A DNA stretch of 64,000 nucleotides, taken from contig JAEYWD010000027.1 of NCBI GenBank assembly GCA_023429135.1, positions 1-64,000 of the forward strand, in the 5' to 3' direction. The translations under genes were made by a program, and so were the position numbers. Below the pieces are notes generated by a model that saw only the letters and a list, made by a program, of their open reading frames with translations, ran no database searches and was not told the DNA's origin. The stretch is from Bacteroidota bacterium (lineage in GTDB: Bacteria; Bacteroidota; Bacteroidia; Bacteroidales; JAAUTT01). Shown in pieces: positions 51,615-61,162 of the stretch (positions are counted from its first letter, which is position 1; each line of letters starts with the position of its first letter).

Positions 51615-54386
51615 CTACTCTCCAAACCTGAAATACAACCTTCCGCTAAGTGGTTCGGTGTTTGGGTTGGGATTAAATTCATTTTTTTGTCCCTGTGGAC
51701 CGGATGATTCAGGTTTTGAAAACTTGGTCCCTATTGCACTGATAGCATGCATAATGGAGATATTTCCCTGGGGAAATGGAGGTGTTACGCTGCCTGTATT
51801 ATGTATGGGATTCTGCGGTGTAAACAGATGCAAATACAGATTCTCGGTTGCACTCACAATTTTGATCGGCATCTCGGTGGTTCGAATTTCGACAGCATAA
51901 AAATTGGAATAATATCCTTTGAACTCAGGATATTCCCAGCTTTGACCTGTTATCGTGTTATTATATTTCTTGTTATACAAACCGAATTCATTTCCTCTCA
52001 TTCGGTTTTTCCATACGCGGAAAGGTCCGTTTGCCAACAAAGTAGCTCCTTGAACGTTTTCCTCGGGGTATTTAAAGGTAATCCCCCAGAAATCTGCCGT
52101 ACCGCCAGGACGGTAGAGATAATCGAGCTGCAGCCATCCTCCGGGTAAAATTGTCCATTTTACAGAACAACGGGGTTTGGTTTCATAAACAGCTTCAATC
52201 AACACCTTATCACCTTCGGTGGTATATATCAATTCCTTGAATTTAGGCTCAAAACCAGCAAACACAGGACCGTTGGAAAAAGAGGTCCTCTTGCCTGAAA
52301 TCGATACTTCTTTAAGTAATCCTGATTTTTTCTCAAATTTATAGGTAGAATTAGCCGCGGTCACTACCAAAAAGTCTGATTCATCAGTTACTTTTGCTTT
52401 TGCACCTTCGGTTTTCACTATTCTTTCGGTCATTTTTGCCGGCAGGGTAATATTCCACGTCCATGCATTGATGTTGCGACCATGCGGATCGGTTGCCGAC
52501 ACTCTGATTACATCGTACTGCTGCCAGTCGTCAGGCAGGTTCAACCGTAATTTACCTTTTTGGCCAGGATGAAGATCATCATTTTCAACATCCACCTTTA
52601 CCGTCTTTACTCCGAAATCCGGGAAAACAATATTATATGCCAATAGCTCACAAGTAAAGCTGCAAGCACCGAAATTTGTAAAGAAAAACCTGTTAAATAC
52701 AGTGAATGTGCCATCAAAAGCGTCGGTAATGTATTTCTTTTCGAACTGCACCGGCGACCAAACATCTTTTATGGTATAAAAACTTGCTTCTTTTTCACGA
52801 AAAGGTCCCACTATACCGTCGGGAGCCAGATTGCCCCTGCAGTCAATCGAATCGCTCTTATCGCGGCGAATTATACCCTCATCGGCAAACACCCAAAGGA
52901 AGCCTCCTGCCGACAAAGGATTCGAAAGCATCAGGTTCCAGTAATCATCGAGACCAGCACCATGTCCGCCGTCGAATAACCCATGCAGAAACTCTGTAGG
53001 GAAAAATATATCGGTACCATTGAAACACTCGGTTAATCCGTAATTATAAGGAATGTAATGATGTGTATTCATACCGTTTAGCGTTGCCCATGGTTCAATC
53101 ACTTTTCTTTTCTGAGGATCGTACAGGGCAAACTCATTGCGTAACTCAGGATTGAAGCCACCTTCGTTACCATTGTCCCAAAGCACAACACACGGATGAT
53201 TCACATCGCGTATAACTGTTTCCTTCACAATCTTCTTACCGACTTCGGTATCGTAAGGGGGGTATTGCCATCCGGCAATTTCATCGGTGACAAACAAACC
53301 CAGCGAATCGCAAGCATCGAGAAAATGCTGATCGGGAGGATAATGGCTCATGCGAACAGCATTCATATTCATATCCTTCATAATATTCACATCTTCAATA
53401 CTCAGCTTTTTGCAGAGCGTTCTTCCTGAAGTTGGATATGAACTGTGACGGCAAACTCCCCGGAACATGATTTTCTGACCGTTTACATAAATACCGTCGC
53501 GTTCTTTTACCTCCACCGTTCTGAAGCCAAAACGCTGCTTTATCTGGTGGATGACACCCGAGGCATCTTTAAGACTAATGACAGCATTATACAAATTAGG
53601 GTTTTCGGGATTCCATGTTTTCGCATTGGAAAATTTTGCCTTTAGGATGGTTTTACCAGAAGCTGCATCAACGTTAACATCGGCGATGCTTCCAAGCATC
53701 TTTCCATCGAGCGAGGAGATATCGCCTCCCACAACAGCATTTCCATCGGCTCCTTCCGTAAAGACCTCCATCAGGAATTCGCCATTAGCTCTGGCATCCA
53801 AAGCTATACGCTCAATATGCTTCTGCGGTACAGCTTCGAGATAAACAGGTCGGAAAATTCCGCCAAACACCCAGTAATCGGCCTCACGCTCTGCCTGGTT
53901 AACACTGATATTTGATGACATTTTACTAACTGTCACCTCCAGCAAATTCTGGCCGTCTAACTTCAACAACTTTGTAATATCGTATTTAAAACGATAAAAA
54001 GCCCCCTGATGAATTTCGCCAGCCTGAACGCCATTGACCATCACTTTGGTATCGGTCATGGAGCCTTCAAAAACAATACACACCTTTTTGTTTTTCCAGG
54101 CAGAAGGTACCTGGAATTTGTATTTATAAAGTCCCTGTTCATCGGCTAAAGGTCTATCATGACCATAATTATAGGTTCCAAAACCCTGAAGTTCCCAGTT
54201 GGAAGGAACGGCAATTTTTGTCCATTTACCGCTATTTCGACCTTTGGTGCAGAAAAAATCCCACTCTACGGTATTATCGCTTCCGGTTCCCGAAAGGTAT
54301 TTGATCTCTGTATGCTGCGAATTAAGGGTATTGCAAATTCCTGAAATGATAAGGATTACGCATAAAAATTTTTTCCTGTATGTCAT
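51615..54386 (-). CDS. Exported GH2 beta-galactosidase-like enzyme
   Basis: A 923-residue family 2 glycoside hydrolase with a signal peptide (KKFLCVILIISGICNTLNSQ). Domain order: sugar-binding jelly roll (residues about 60-190), immunoglobulin-like sandwich (to about 300), TIM barrel with acid/base glutamate in LWDNGNEGGFNPELRN and nucleophile in FFPTEFLHGLFDGG, then beta-rich C-terminal domains. RHSSYPTSGRTL and MRMSHYPPDQHFLDACD-type segments are diagnostic. Beta-galactosidase, beta-glucuronidase or beta-mannosidase specificity cannot be told apart here. Secreted to the periplasm. Confidence 0.9.
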   Translation of the reverse strand: MTYRKKFLCVILIISGICNTLNSQHTEIKYLSGTGSDNTVEWDFFCTKGRNSGKWTKIAVPSNWELQGFGTYNYGHDRPLADEQGLYKYKFQVPSAWKNKKVCIVFEGSMTDTKVMVNGVQAGEIHQGAFYRFKYDITKLLKLDGQNLLEVTVSKMSSNISVNQAEREADYWVFGGIFRPVYLEAVPQKHIERIALDARANGEFLMEVFTEGADGNAVVGGDISSLDGKMLGSIADVNVDAASGKTILKAKFSNAKTWNPENPNLYNAVISLKDASGVIHQIKQRFGFRTVEVKERDGIYVNGQKIMFRGVCRHSSYPTSGRTLCKKLSIEDVNIMKDMNMNAVRMSHYPPDQHFLDACDSLGLFVTDEIAGWQYPPYDTEVGKKIVKETVIRDVNHPCVVLWDNGNEGGFNPELRNEFALYDPQKRKVIEPWATLNGMNTHHYIPYNYGLTECFNGTDIFFPTEFLHGLFDGGHGAGLDDYWNLMLSNPLSAGGFLWVFADEGIIRRDKSDSIDCRGNLAPDGIVGPFREKEASFYTIKDVWSPVQFEKKYITDAFDGTFTVFNRFFFTNFGACSFTCELLAYNIVFPDFGVKTVKVDVENDDLHPGQKGKLRLNLPDDWQQYDVIRVSATDPHGRNINAWTWNITLPAKMTERIVKTEGAKAKVTDESDFLVVTAANSTYKFEKKSGLLKEVSISGKRTSFSNGPVFAGFEPKFKELIYTTEGDKVLIEAVYETKPRCSVKWTILPGGWLQLDYLYRPGGTADFWGITFKYPEENVQGATLLANGPFRVWKNRMRGNEFGLYNKKYNNTITGQSWEYPEFKGYYSNFYAVEIRTTEMPIKIVSATENLYLHLFTPQNPIHNTGSVTPPFPQGNISIMHAISAIGTKFSKPESSGPQGQKNEFNPNPNTEPLSGRLYFRFGE

Positions 54387-54558
54387 GGTAGTTAAGTTAT
54401 TTAAAGGTAGCTCTTCAGAACAAAAATAGCAAAAAAATCAGGCTACGGCATCAATTCAAAAGTTTAACAACTCTAATCGCTGAAAAACAACTTCAATTAT
54501 TATATGATCCTTTGAAAATAAAAATCGGTAACAGAGAACACAACGGATTGCATTATAC

Positions 54559-54566
54559 TATATTTG
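54559..54566 (+). promoter_or_regulatory. Candidate -7 element upstream of nhaD
   Basis: TATATTTG matches TAnnTTTG exactly, 103 bp upstream of the start codon. A TTG occurs at 54548-54550 but is too close to be its -33. Confidence 0.45.
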
Positions 54567-54668
54567 CAACTTTTCTATTCGAGAGGTAACCATTTTCCCT
54601 TAAGTAGACAAAACCATATTCAGGAGATACTTTTAACAAACATATATTCAATTTATTAAAATTTAAAA

Positions 54669-55949
54669 ATGGTTATTTTATTGGCGCTGATTTTCATAAT
54701 CGGCTATGTTGCAATCGCAACAGAACATTTTATTCAAATCAACAAAGCCGCCACAGCACTACTCACGGGTGTTTTATGCTGGCTGGCTTATATCATGTAC
54801 GTTCCCGGAAAAGAAGAAGTGTTGACTCAACTTATGGAGCATCTTGGAAGCGTATCGGGAATATTATTTTTTCTTTTAGGAGCAATGGTTCTTGTTGAAC
54901 TAATTGATCTTCATGATGGTTTTTACGCAATTACCGACCGTATTAAAACTGCCAATAAGCGAAAGCTTCTATGGATAGTTTCGCTCGTTACCTTTTTCCT
55001 TTCGGCAGCTCTCGACAACATGACCACTTCTATTGTTATGGTTTCGCTGCTCAGAAAAATTATTGCCGATAAAAAGGACAGAATGGTTTTTGCGGGATTG
55101 GTGATTATTGCCGCAAATGCAGGAGGCGCCTGGTCGCCTATTGGAGATGTAACCACTACGATGCTCTGGATTGGAGGACAAATATCTGCCAGCGGTATTG
55201 TAATGAAGCTCTTTTTGCCTAGCCTTGCCTGCCTCATTGTACCAGTTCTTTTCTTTACTTTCAGCATGAAAGGAACCGTAACAACACCCGAGAAGAAGAA
55301 AAACATACAGGAATCGACAGCTCTTAGTCAAAACCTGGTTTTGGGGTTTGGAATAGGCTCGCTGCTATTTGTACCGGTTTTTAAAACTATCACCCATTTA
55401 CCTCCATTTATGGGAATTCTGTTTGGGTTAAGCTTTATGTGGATTTTTACCGAACTTCTTCACCGTCGTAAAGAACAAGAAAAACGTGATCATTTTTCAG
55501 TATTGAACGCCTTAAAACGAGTAGATACATCAAGTATTCTCTTTTTTTTAGGCATACTTATAGCAATTGCAGCTCTTGAAGCTACCGGAATACTTGCTTC
55601 TCTAGCCACTGGCCTGGAAAGTGCTGTGGGCAGTCAGAGCATTATTGTAATGGCCATTGGTCTTCTTTCGGCTGTTGTGGATAATGTACCTCTTATTGCT
55701 GCAACCCAGGGAATGTATCCATTAACTCAATACCCCATTGACAGCTTTATCTGGGAATTTTTAGCATATTGTGCCGGTACAGGCGGTAGCATCCTTATAA
55801 TAGGATCGGCTGCAGGTGTTGTAACTATGGGAATGGAAAAAATTGAATTCTTCTGGTATGTAAGGAAAATAGCCCTACCGGCTCTGCTAGGTTATTTTGC
55901 TGGAGCAGCGATTTATCTTCTCCAGCATCAATTATTACATGGAATGTAA
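54669..55949 (+). CDS. nhaD: Na+/H+ antiporter, NhaD family
   Basis: A 426-residue membrane protein with about 12 transmembrane segments and the family's conserved membrane-embedded motifs: ALDNMTTSIVMVSLLRK, NAGGAWSPIGDVTTTMLW and VVDNVPLIAATQGMYP, which carry the paired Asp/Asn/Thr residues of ion-transporter superfamily proteins. Exports Na+ (or Li+) in exchange for protons. Monocistronic, ended by a palindromic repeat. Confidence 0.9.
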   Translation: MVILLALIFIIGYVAIATEHFIQINKAATALLTGVLCWLAYIMYVPGKEEVLTQLMEHLGSVSGILFFLLGAMVLVELIDLHDGFYAITDRIKTANKRKLLWIVSLVTFFLSAALDNMTTSIVMVSLLRKIIADKKDRMVFAGLVIIAANAGGAWSPIGDVTTTMLWIGGQISASGIVMKLFLPSLACLIVPVLFFTFSMKGTVTTPEKKKNIQESTALSQNLVLGFGIGSLLFVPVFKTITHLPPFMGILFGLSFMWIFTELLHRRKEQEKRDHFSVLNALKRVDTSSILFFLGILIAIAALEATGILASLATGLESAVGSQSIIVMAIGLLSAVVDNVPLIAATQGMYPLTQYPIDSFIWEFLAYCAGTGGSILIIGSAAGVVTMGMEKIEFFWYVRKIALPALLGYFAGAAIYLLQHQLLHGM

Positions 55950-55956
55950 TATCATT

Positions 55957-56081
55957 AAAAAAGAGGCTGTGCAAAGAGTGACGGACACTGAGCCTGTCGA
56001 AGTGTAATTTTACTGATTTACAATGAGGTTTCGACAGGCTCAACCTCCGGTTATGGACTAATTACACAACCTCTTTTTTAC
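55957..56081. repeat. Nested inverted repeat between convergent genes
   Basis: Outer arms AAAAAGAGGCTGTG (from 55957) and CACAACCTCTTTTT (to about 56079) match with one exception; inner arms TGAGCCTGTCGAA (55989-56001) and TTCGACAGGCTCA (56030-56042) match perfectly over 13 bp. GCCTGTCGAAGTG and AAGAGGCTGT sequences recur widely in Bacteroidota (from memory), pointing to a dispersed element. The A/T-rich ends can also terminate both convergent transcripts. Confidence 0.75.
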
Positions 56082-56095
56082 TGATCGTGTGTTTA

Positions 56096-56446
56096 CTATT
56101 CTTTCCCGAAACAATACAAAAAAGCAGCTCCCGGCAAAATAAACGGAAAACCATAAGCCACAGCCCGGGCCCAATCGAAAACCCAGAAATTAATCATAAA
56201 GAAAACAAAAAGAGCTATTCCTCCTGCTAGCATAATATACCCACCCTTTTTTTCATGAACATAAGCAATCATATAGCCGGCAACAGCAACAGCCATAAAT
56301 GGAAAAAACTTCACTGTTTCAACATCCATACCCTTAAGGGCATCGGCCAAGCCTCCCTTATAAGCAATAAAAATGTAAAAAACTGAGGCTAACCCACCTA
56401 TTATCCGTGCTGCATATCTGATTTGTGTTATTCTGGATATCGACAT
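56096..56446 (-). CDS. Small integral membrane protein of unknown function
   Basis: A 116-residue protein with four hydrophobic segments: IIGGLASVFYIFIAYKGG, FFPFMAVAVAGYMIAYV, YIMLAGGIALFVFFMINFWV and AVAYGFPFILPGAAFLYCF. The final GFPFILPGAAFLYC pattern is typical of the small four-helix DUF7670-like/hypothetical membrane proteins of many bacteria. Function unknown. Single gene between the nhaD repeat and a divergent exported-protein gene. Confidence 0.65.
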   Translation of the reverse strand: MSISRITQIRYAARIIGGLASVFYIFIAYKGGLADALKGMDVETVKFFPFMAVAVAGYMIAYVHEKKGGYIMLAGGIALFVFFMINFWVFDWARAVAYGFPFILPGAAFLYCFGKE

Positions 56447-56614
56447 TTTAAAAAATAAAATTTCAAAGATAACATAAAACGTGCCTGAAAGTATTTTTTC
56501 TGACGGTAAGCTTTTAGTTTGTAACTAAGGAAAAAATCAGGTCCGTGTTACACATGTATTCATTGTTCAATTCTTGTTGTTCCTATGTTTCTATCCAACA
56601 ACACTTTTTTTTAA

Positions 56615-56622
56615 TAACTTTG
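56615..56622 (+). promoter_or_regulatory. Candidate -7 element upstream of the DUF6599-like gene
   Basis: TAACTTTG is an exact TAnnTTTG match, 39 bp upstream of the start codon. A -33 TTG is not evident at the normal spacing. Confidence 0.5.
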
Positions 56623-56660
56623 ATTTATAATACCTGAATGTATATCTAAAAACCATCATC

Positions 56661-57518
56661 ATGAAAAGATCTATTCTGAGTTCCATATTAACAGTTTGCA
56701 TTGCTTTTTCAACTATGGCACAGGATAATGGTGCTTTTTTCCCTAACCTGGACGGCTGGAAAAAACCCGACAGCCTGAGTAATTATACTGCCGACAACCT
56801 ATGGGATATTATTGATGGCGCAGCAGATGGCTATCTCCTATACGATTTTGAACAGATGACCATGGGTGACTACACACAACCCGACGGAAAATATATTACC
56901 CTGGAAATATACCGTCACCAGTCGACTGAGGATGCATTCGGTATCTATAGCCAGGAGCGTCCGTCCAAAGCTACTTACAACAATATTGGCGGACAGGGTT
57001 ACCAGGAGGATGCCAACCTGAATTTCTTTGTCGGCCGCTACTATGTCAAAATAAGATGCTCCGAAAGAACCGAAGACGCAGTCAATTCGGTTCGCAAGCT
57101 TGGTGAGATAATTGCCAGCCAGATTGATCCATCATCAAAATTACCGGACCAATTGTCGTTATTTCCGCAGGAAGGAAAAATTGCGAATTCGGAACAATAT
57201 ATAAATCAAAATTTCATGGGTTACAGCTTTCTCAAAAATGCATTTATTGCTAACTATAATGTAAAAGGATCGCCCTTCCATGTTTTCATAATTTTGAACA
57301 ATACCACTGATGAGGCCAAAACAATGCTATCCAGCTTTTTAAAGATCAATGGGAAAGAACATGCAAACCTGAAACCAGGGATATTTGATATTAAAGATAA
57401 GTATAACGGCACCATGAAGCTTCTGTGGAAAGGAAAGTATTTATGTGGTATTTACAATTCAGCCGATACTAAAATTTTGCAGGATTACATTGCGTTGCTC
57501 GATATAAACCTTAAGTAG
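56661..57518 (+). CDS. Exported DUF6599-like protein
   Basis: A 285-residue protein with a signal peptide (RSILSSILTVCIAFSTMAQ). The mature part begins with FPNLDGWKKPDSLSNYTADN and has the repeated elements LWDIIDGAADGYLLYDFEQM, EIYRHQSTEDAFGIYSQER, and GRYYVKIRCSERTEDA. These segments match a group of secreted Bacteroidota/acidobacterial proteins labelled DUF6599 (from memory). No catalytic motif recognised. Convergent with the MsbA-like gene. Function unknown. Confidence 0.7.
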   Translation: MKRSILSSILTVCIAFSTMAQDNGAFFPNLDGWKKPDSLSNYTADNLWDIIDGAADGYLLYDFEQMTMGDYTQPDGKYITLEIYRHQSTEDAFGIYSQERPSKATYNNIGGQGYQEDANLNFFVGRYYVKIRCSERTEDAVNSVRKLGEIIASQIDPSSKLPDQLSLFPQEGKIANSEQYINQNFMGYSFLKNAFIANYNVKGSPFHVFIILNNTTDEAKTMLSSFLKINGKEHANLKPGIFDIKDKYNGTMKLLWKGKYLCGIYNSADTKILQDYIALLDINLK

Positions 57519-57616
57519 TAGTAAGTCGTAAGATATGTCGAGAAAGAAGCAGGGGTTCGTAAATAAGATACTTATATCTCATACCACTCTGCTCATACTT
57601 CATACTTGAATCACCC

Positions 57617-59452
57617 CTAGCTCGCAAACATCTGCAAGTCGTGCAGCTTTTTATAGTAACCGTTCATTTGAAGCAGCTCATCGTGTTTACCCCGCTCAAC
57701 TATGCGGCCTTCGTTGAGTACACAAATCTCGTCGGCATGGATAACGGTTGATAACCGGTGCGCAATAACAATGGTAGTCCGATTTTTCATCAAGTTTGTT
57801 AATGCGTCCTGAACAAGGCGTTCCGACTCGGTATCGAGAGCCGAAGTGGCTTCATCGAGAATAAGGATGGGCGGATTACTCAAAACAGCTCGTGCAATGC
57901 TCACCCGCTGCCGCTGACCACCGCTTAATCTTCCGCCGCGATCTCCGATTATATGATCGTATTTGAGATTTGTCGACGAAATAAATTCGTGCGCATGAGC
58001 CACCTCTGCAGCAGCTTCAACCTGCGCCAGCGTAGCATTTTCGCGGCCAAAAACTATATTATTAAAAAATGTATCGTTAAACAAAATAGCTTCCTGGTTC
58101 ACAATGCCAATAAGATTCCGCAGGTCCTTTATCTTTAAATCCTTAATATTAACGCCATCCACAAGAATTTCGCCCTGCTCGATATCGTAAAAACGAGGCA
58201 ATAAATCGACCATGGTAGATTTTCCCGACCCTGATTGACCAACCAAAGCTATGGTTTTTCCTTTTTGTATTTTCAGGTTGATATCCTGCAGTACAAATGG
58301 CAAATGGGTATCGTAGCGGAAACCTACATTCCTGTATTCAATTGTCGATCCAAATTCTTTTTTCGAAACCGGATTTTCCTTTTCGTGAATTTTTATTTCT
58401 GCATTAAGAATAAAGTCGACACGATCAGCAGATGCCATACCCTTCATAATGTTGGAATAAGATGTGGATAAGCGTTTTGCTGGTTCCAGAATCAGGTAAA
58501 AGGTGGCAATGAAAGTTATCAGCTCTGCAGGTTCCATATCTATATTCCTGGAAAGTATTAGCGTTGCCCCATAAACCATAATGATTAATATTACCACAGT
58601 TCCCAAAAACTCGCTTATTGGACTTGCCAGCGCTCTCTTGCGGTTAATGCGGATCGAAATGTTTGTGAAATCTCTATTGAGCTCCTGAAATCTGTCGTTG
58701 GTGTGCTTTTCAGCGTTGAAAGCCTTAATTACCCTTAAACCTGAAAGAGTCTCTTCAATAATTGCAATCATCGACCCTAGCTTACTCTGACTTTTAAAAG
58801 ATGTTTTACGCAACGAACGTCCAATTCTTCCGATTAAAAGTCCGCTTACAGGCAGCATTAGCAGCACAAACAATGTTAGCTGAAAGCTCATGCTCATGAG
58901 GTAACTCAGGTAAATAAGGATCATAATCGGGTCTCTGAAAACCATTTCGAGCGAACTTACTATGGATACCTCAATTTCGGCAACATCGGTCGTCATTCGC
59001 GACATGATATCGCCCTTTCGTTCATTTGAGAAATACGACAACGGCAGTCTCAGAATTTTTTTGTACAGGTTATTTCTGATATCGCGCAGAATATGAGCAC
59101 GCATATAAGACTGAAAGTGCTGTCCGAGATAGGCAAACACATTTCTTAAAAGCGAAAAGAATGCAAGAGCTACCGCTACAATAATTAGAGCATTGGTTTG
59201 TCCATACGTACCTATAATGGTATTGTAGATATAATCGAGATTATCCTTGAGGTAATCCATTGTCAGCCGAAACTCACCTGTAGGTTGAGTAACCGCAGAT
59301 TTTGTTGTTCCCAGCAATATCTCCAGAAATGGTTTTAACATTGCCAGAGTAAAAATTGAAAAAATGGACGAAACCAGGTTGGAAAGAATACTTAAAACAG
59401 CGTTTTTCCAGTAAGGTTTGATATAAAAATAAAGAGCGAATATCTTCTTCAT
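57617..59452 (-). CDS. MsbA-like ABC exporter
   Basis: A 611-residue half-transporter with an N-terminal six-helix transmembrane domain (residues about 15-320) and an ATPase domain: Walker A LVGQSGSGKSTMVDLL, Q-loop GIVNQEAILFNDTFF, signature LSGGQRQRVSIARAV, Walker B ILILDEATSALD, H-loop VIAHRLSTV. The size and sequence are those of lipid A/lipid flippases of the MsbA type; the exact substrate is open. It is 52 bp downstream of purB, possibly co-transcribed. Confidence 0.88.
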   Translation of the reverse strand: MKKIFALYFYIKPYWKNAVLSILSNLVSSIFSIFTLAMLKPFLEILLGTTKSAVTQPTGEFRLTMDYLKDNLDYIYNTIIGTYGQTNALIIVAVALAFFSLLRNVFAYLGQHFQSYMRAHILRDIRNNLYKKILRLPLSYFSNERKGDIMSRMTTDVAEIEVSIVSSLEMVFRDPIMILIYLSYLMSMSFQLTLFVLLMLPVSGLLIGRIGRSLRKTSFKSQSKLGSMIAIIEETLSGLRVIKAFNAEKHTNDRFQELNRDFTNISIRINRKRALASPISEFLGTVVILIIMVYGATLILSRNIDMEPAELITFIATFYLILEPAKRLSTSYSNIMKGMASADRVDFILNAEIKIHEKENPVSKKEFGSTIEYRNVGFRYDTHLPFVLQDINLKIQKGKTIALVGQSGSGKSTMVDLLPRFYDIEQGEILVDGVNIKDLKIKDLRNLIGIVNQEAILFNDTFFNNIVFGRENATLAQVEAAAEVAHAHEFISSTNLKYDHIIGDRGGRLSGGQRQRVSIARAVLSNPPILILDEATSALDTESERLVQDALTNLMKNRTTIVIAHRLSTVIHADEICVLNEGRIVERGKHDELLQMNGYYKKLHDLQMFAS

Positions 59453-59504
59453 AATTTATTGAAGAGTACACTTCGATCTAATATCGGTAAAAGACCAGCC
59501 GATA

Positions 59505-60848
59505 TTAAATACCAGTATAATTAAAAGGTGTAATGTTGTTCAGTTCTTCTTTAACCTTGTCGCTTACGTTTAAAGTGCTCACGAATTGTTTGATTGCATC
59601 AGCATCGATAAAAGTATTGGTACGGGTGAGTTCTTTCAGTGCTTCATAAGGGTTCGGATAGCTTTCCCTTCTCAGTATTGTTTGAATTCCTTCCGAAACT
59701 ACAGCCCAATTATGATCAAGATCTTTCTTCAGCTTTTCCTGATTCAGTAGCAGCTTATCCAAACCTTTCAGCAAGGATTTTAATGCCAGCAATGTATGTG
59801 CCATAGGAACGCCAATATTGCGCAGAACTGTTGAATCTGTAAGGTCGCGCTGCATCCTCGAAATTGGGAGCTTAGCCGAAAGATGCTCCAGAATTGCATT
59901 GGCAATACCAAGGTTACCTTCAGAGTTCTCGAAATCGATAGGATTGACTTTATGTGGCATGGTCGACGAACCCACCTCATTCTTCCGGATACGTTGTTTG
60001 AAATATTCCATCGAGATGTAAGTCCAGATATCGCGGTTAAGGTCAATTAGAATCGTATTGATACGTTTCATCCCATCGAAGAAAGCTGCCAGATTATCGT
60101 AATGCTCTATCTGGGTGGTGGTTTGGCTGCGGCTCAAACCCAGCACTCCATCCACAAAAGCATTTCCGAAAGCCTTCCAGTCAATATCGGGATAAGCTAC
60201 CACATGCGCATTGAAATTCCCTGTGGCGCCTCCGAATTTTGCCGAATAAGGAATATTCATCAATTGATGATATTGGACTTCGAGACGTTCAATAAAAACT
60301 TCGATTTCTTTACCCAAACGGGTTGGCGATGCCGGTTGTCCGTGTGTATGCGCCAGCATGGGGATATTCTGCCATTCGGTTGCCTGTTGCTGAAGCTTTT
60401 TAATTACCTGGTCCAGTGCAGGGAAGTAAACTTCAGTTGCTGCCATTTTAAGCGAATAAGGAACGGCTGTATTATTGATATCCTGAGAGGTAAGTCCGAA
60501 ATGAATAAATTCCTTATAATCCTGCAGACCAATTGTATCAAACTTTTCCTTTAAAAAGTATTCAACTGCTTTAACATCGTGGTTGGTAATATTTTCGATA
60601 TCCTTCACCCGTTGAGCCTCTTCAATGGTAAAATCGGTGTAAATTTTCCGTAAATCGATAAAAGCTTTCCTGTTCAGGTTTGCAAGCTGAGGCAACGGCA
60701 GTTCCACAAGTGCAATAAAGTATTCAACTTCCACATAAACCCTGTAACGAATAAGCCCATATTCCGAAAAATAAACTGCCAGCTCGTCTACTTTATTTCT
60801 ATAACGTCCATCGATTGGCGAAATTGCTGATAATAATGTAATTTCCAT
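59505..60848 (-). CDS. purB: Adenylosuccinate lyase
   Basis: A 447-residue fumarase/aspartase-superfamily lyase with the signature SSTMPHKVNPIDFENSEGN (catalytic serine loop) and AHTHGQPASPTRLGKE (catalytic histidines). It cleaves SAICAR to AICAR and adenylosuccinate to AMP. LTSQDINNTAVPYSLK is typical of the longer bacterial PurB group. Confidence 0.95.
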   Translation of the reverse strand: MEITLLSAISPIDGRYRNKVDELAVYFSEYGLIRYRVYVEVEYFIALVELPLPQLANLNRKAFIDLRKIYTDFTIEEAQRVKDIENITNHDVKAVEYFLKEKFDTIGLQDYKEFIHFGLTSQDINNTAVPYSLKMAATEVYFPALDQVIKKLQQQATEWQNIPMLAHTHGQPASPTRLGKEIEVFIERLEVQYHQLMNIPYSAKFGGATGNFNAHVVAYPDIDWKAFGNAFVDGVLGLSRSQTTTQIEHYDNLAAFFDGMKRINTILIDLNRDIWTYISMEYFKQRIRKNEVGSSTMPHKVNPIDFENSEGNLGIANAILEHLSAKLPISRMQRDLTDSTVLRNIGVPMAHTLLALKSLLKGLDKLLLNQEKLKKDLDHNWAVVSEGIQTILRRESYPNPYEALKELTRTNTFIDADAIKQFVSTLNVSDKVKEELNNITPFNYTGI

Positions 60849-60929
60849 ATCAGGTAGTTCAAATGGCTAACTTACTTTTATTAAATAATTCCAACACAAA
60901 GAATTTTTAATTGTTCTTAAACAAGTGTA

Positions 60930-60937
60930 CAAAGGTA
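60930..60937 (-). promoter_or_regulatory. Candidate -7 element of purB
   Basis: TACCTTTG on the minus strand matches TAnnTTTG, 82 bp upstream of the purB start codon. No clear -33. Confidence 0.45.
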
Positions 60938-61003
60938 GAAAAATAATGCATACTTCTTCCAGGACACAGAGTCAATGAAAAATGATTTTTTACTACGATT
61001 TAT

Positions 61004-61011
61004 TATATTTG
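61004..61011 (+). promoter_or_regulatory. Candidate -7 element of the NfeD-family gene
   Basis: TATATTTG matches TAnnTTTG, 151 bp upstream of the start codon, implying a long untranslated leader if used. Confidence 0.4.
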
Positions 61012-61162
61012 GTAATTCAAATATCCAGTAAGAACCGTACCTGATCAAATTTAATATGAAACCCATATGTTTTAACAAACGCCGGTGCAAAAATATAGTA
61101 ATCACCAACATGTGGCATTACAGGCAGGCTCTGTCATTCCTTAAACCTAAAATTATTGTAAG

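Larger units (their letters stand above)
60849..61162. other. 314-bp divergent intergenic region purB / nfeD-like gene
   Basis: No gene found. Contains two -7-like elements, one for each direction (60930-60937 minus, 61004-61011 plus), and otherwise AT-rich sequence. A 64-codon minus-strand frame here has no plausible protein features. Confidence 0.6.

Noticed and set aside
57519..57616. GGGGTTCG in an intergenic region as a possible tRNA T-arm
   Set aside because: No acceptor stem or anticodon arm can be folded around it.
60917..61111. 64-codon minus-strand frame upstream of purB
   Set aside because: Lies over the candidate promoters of both divergent genes; no conserved motif.
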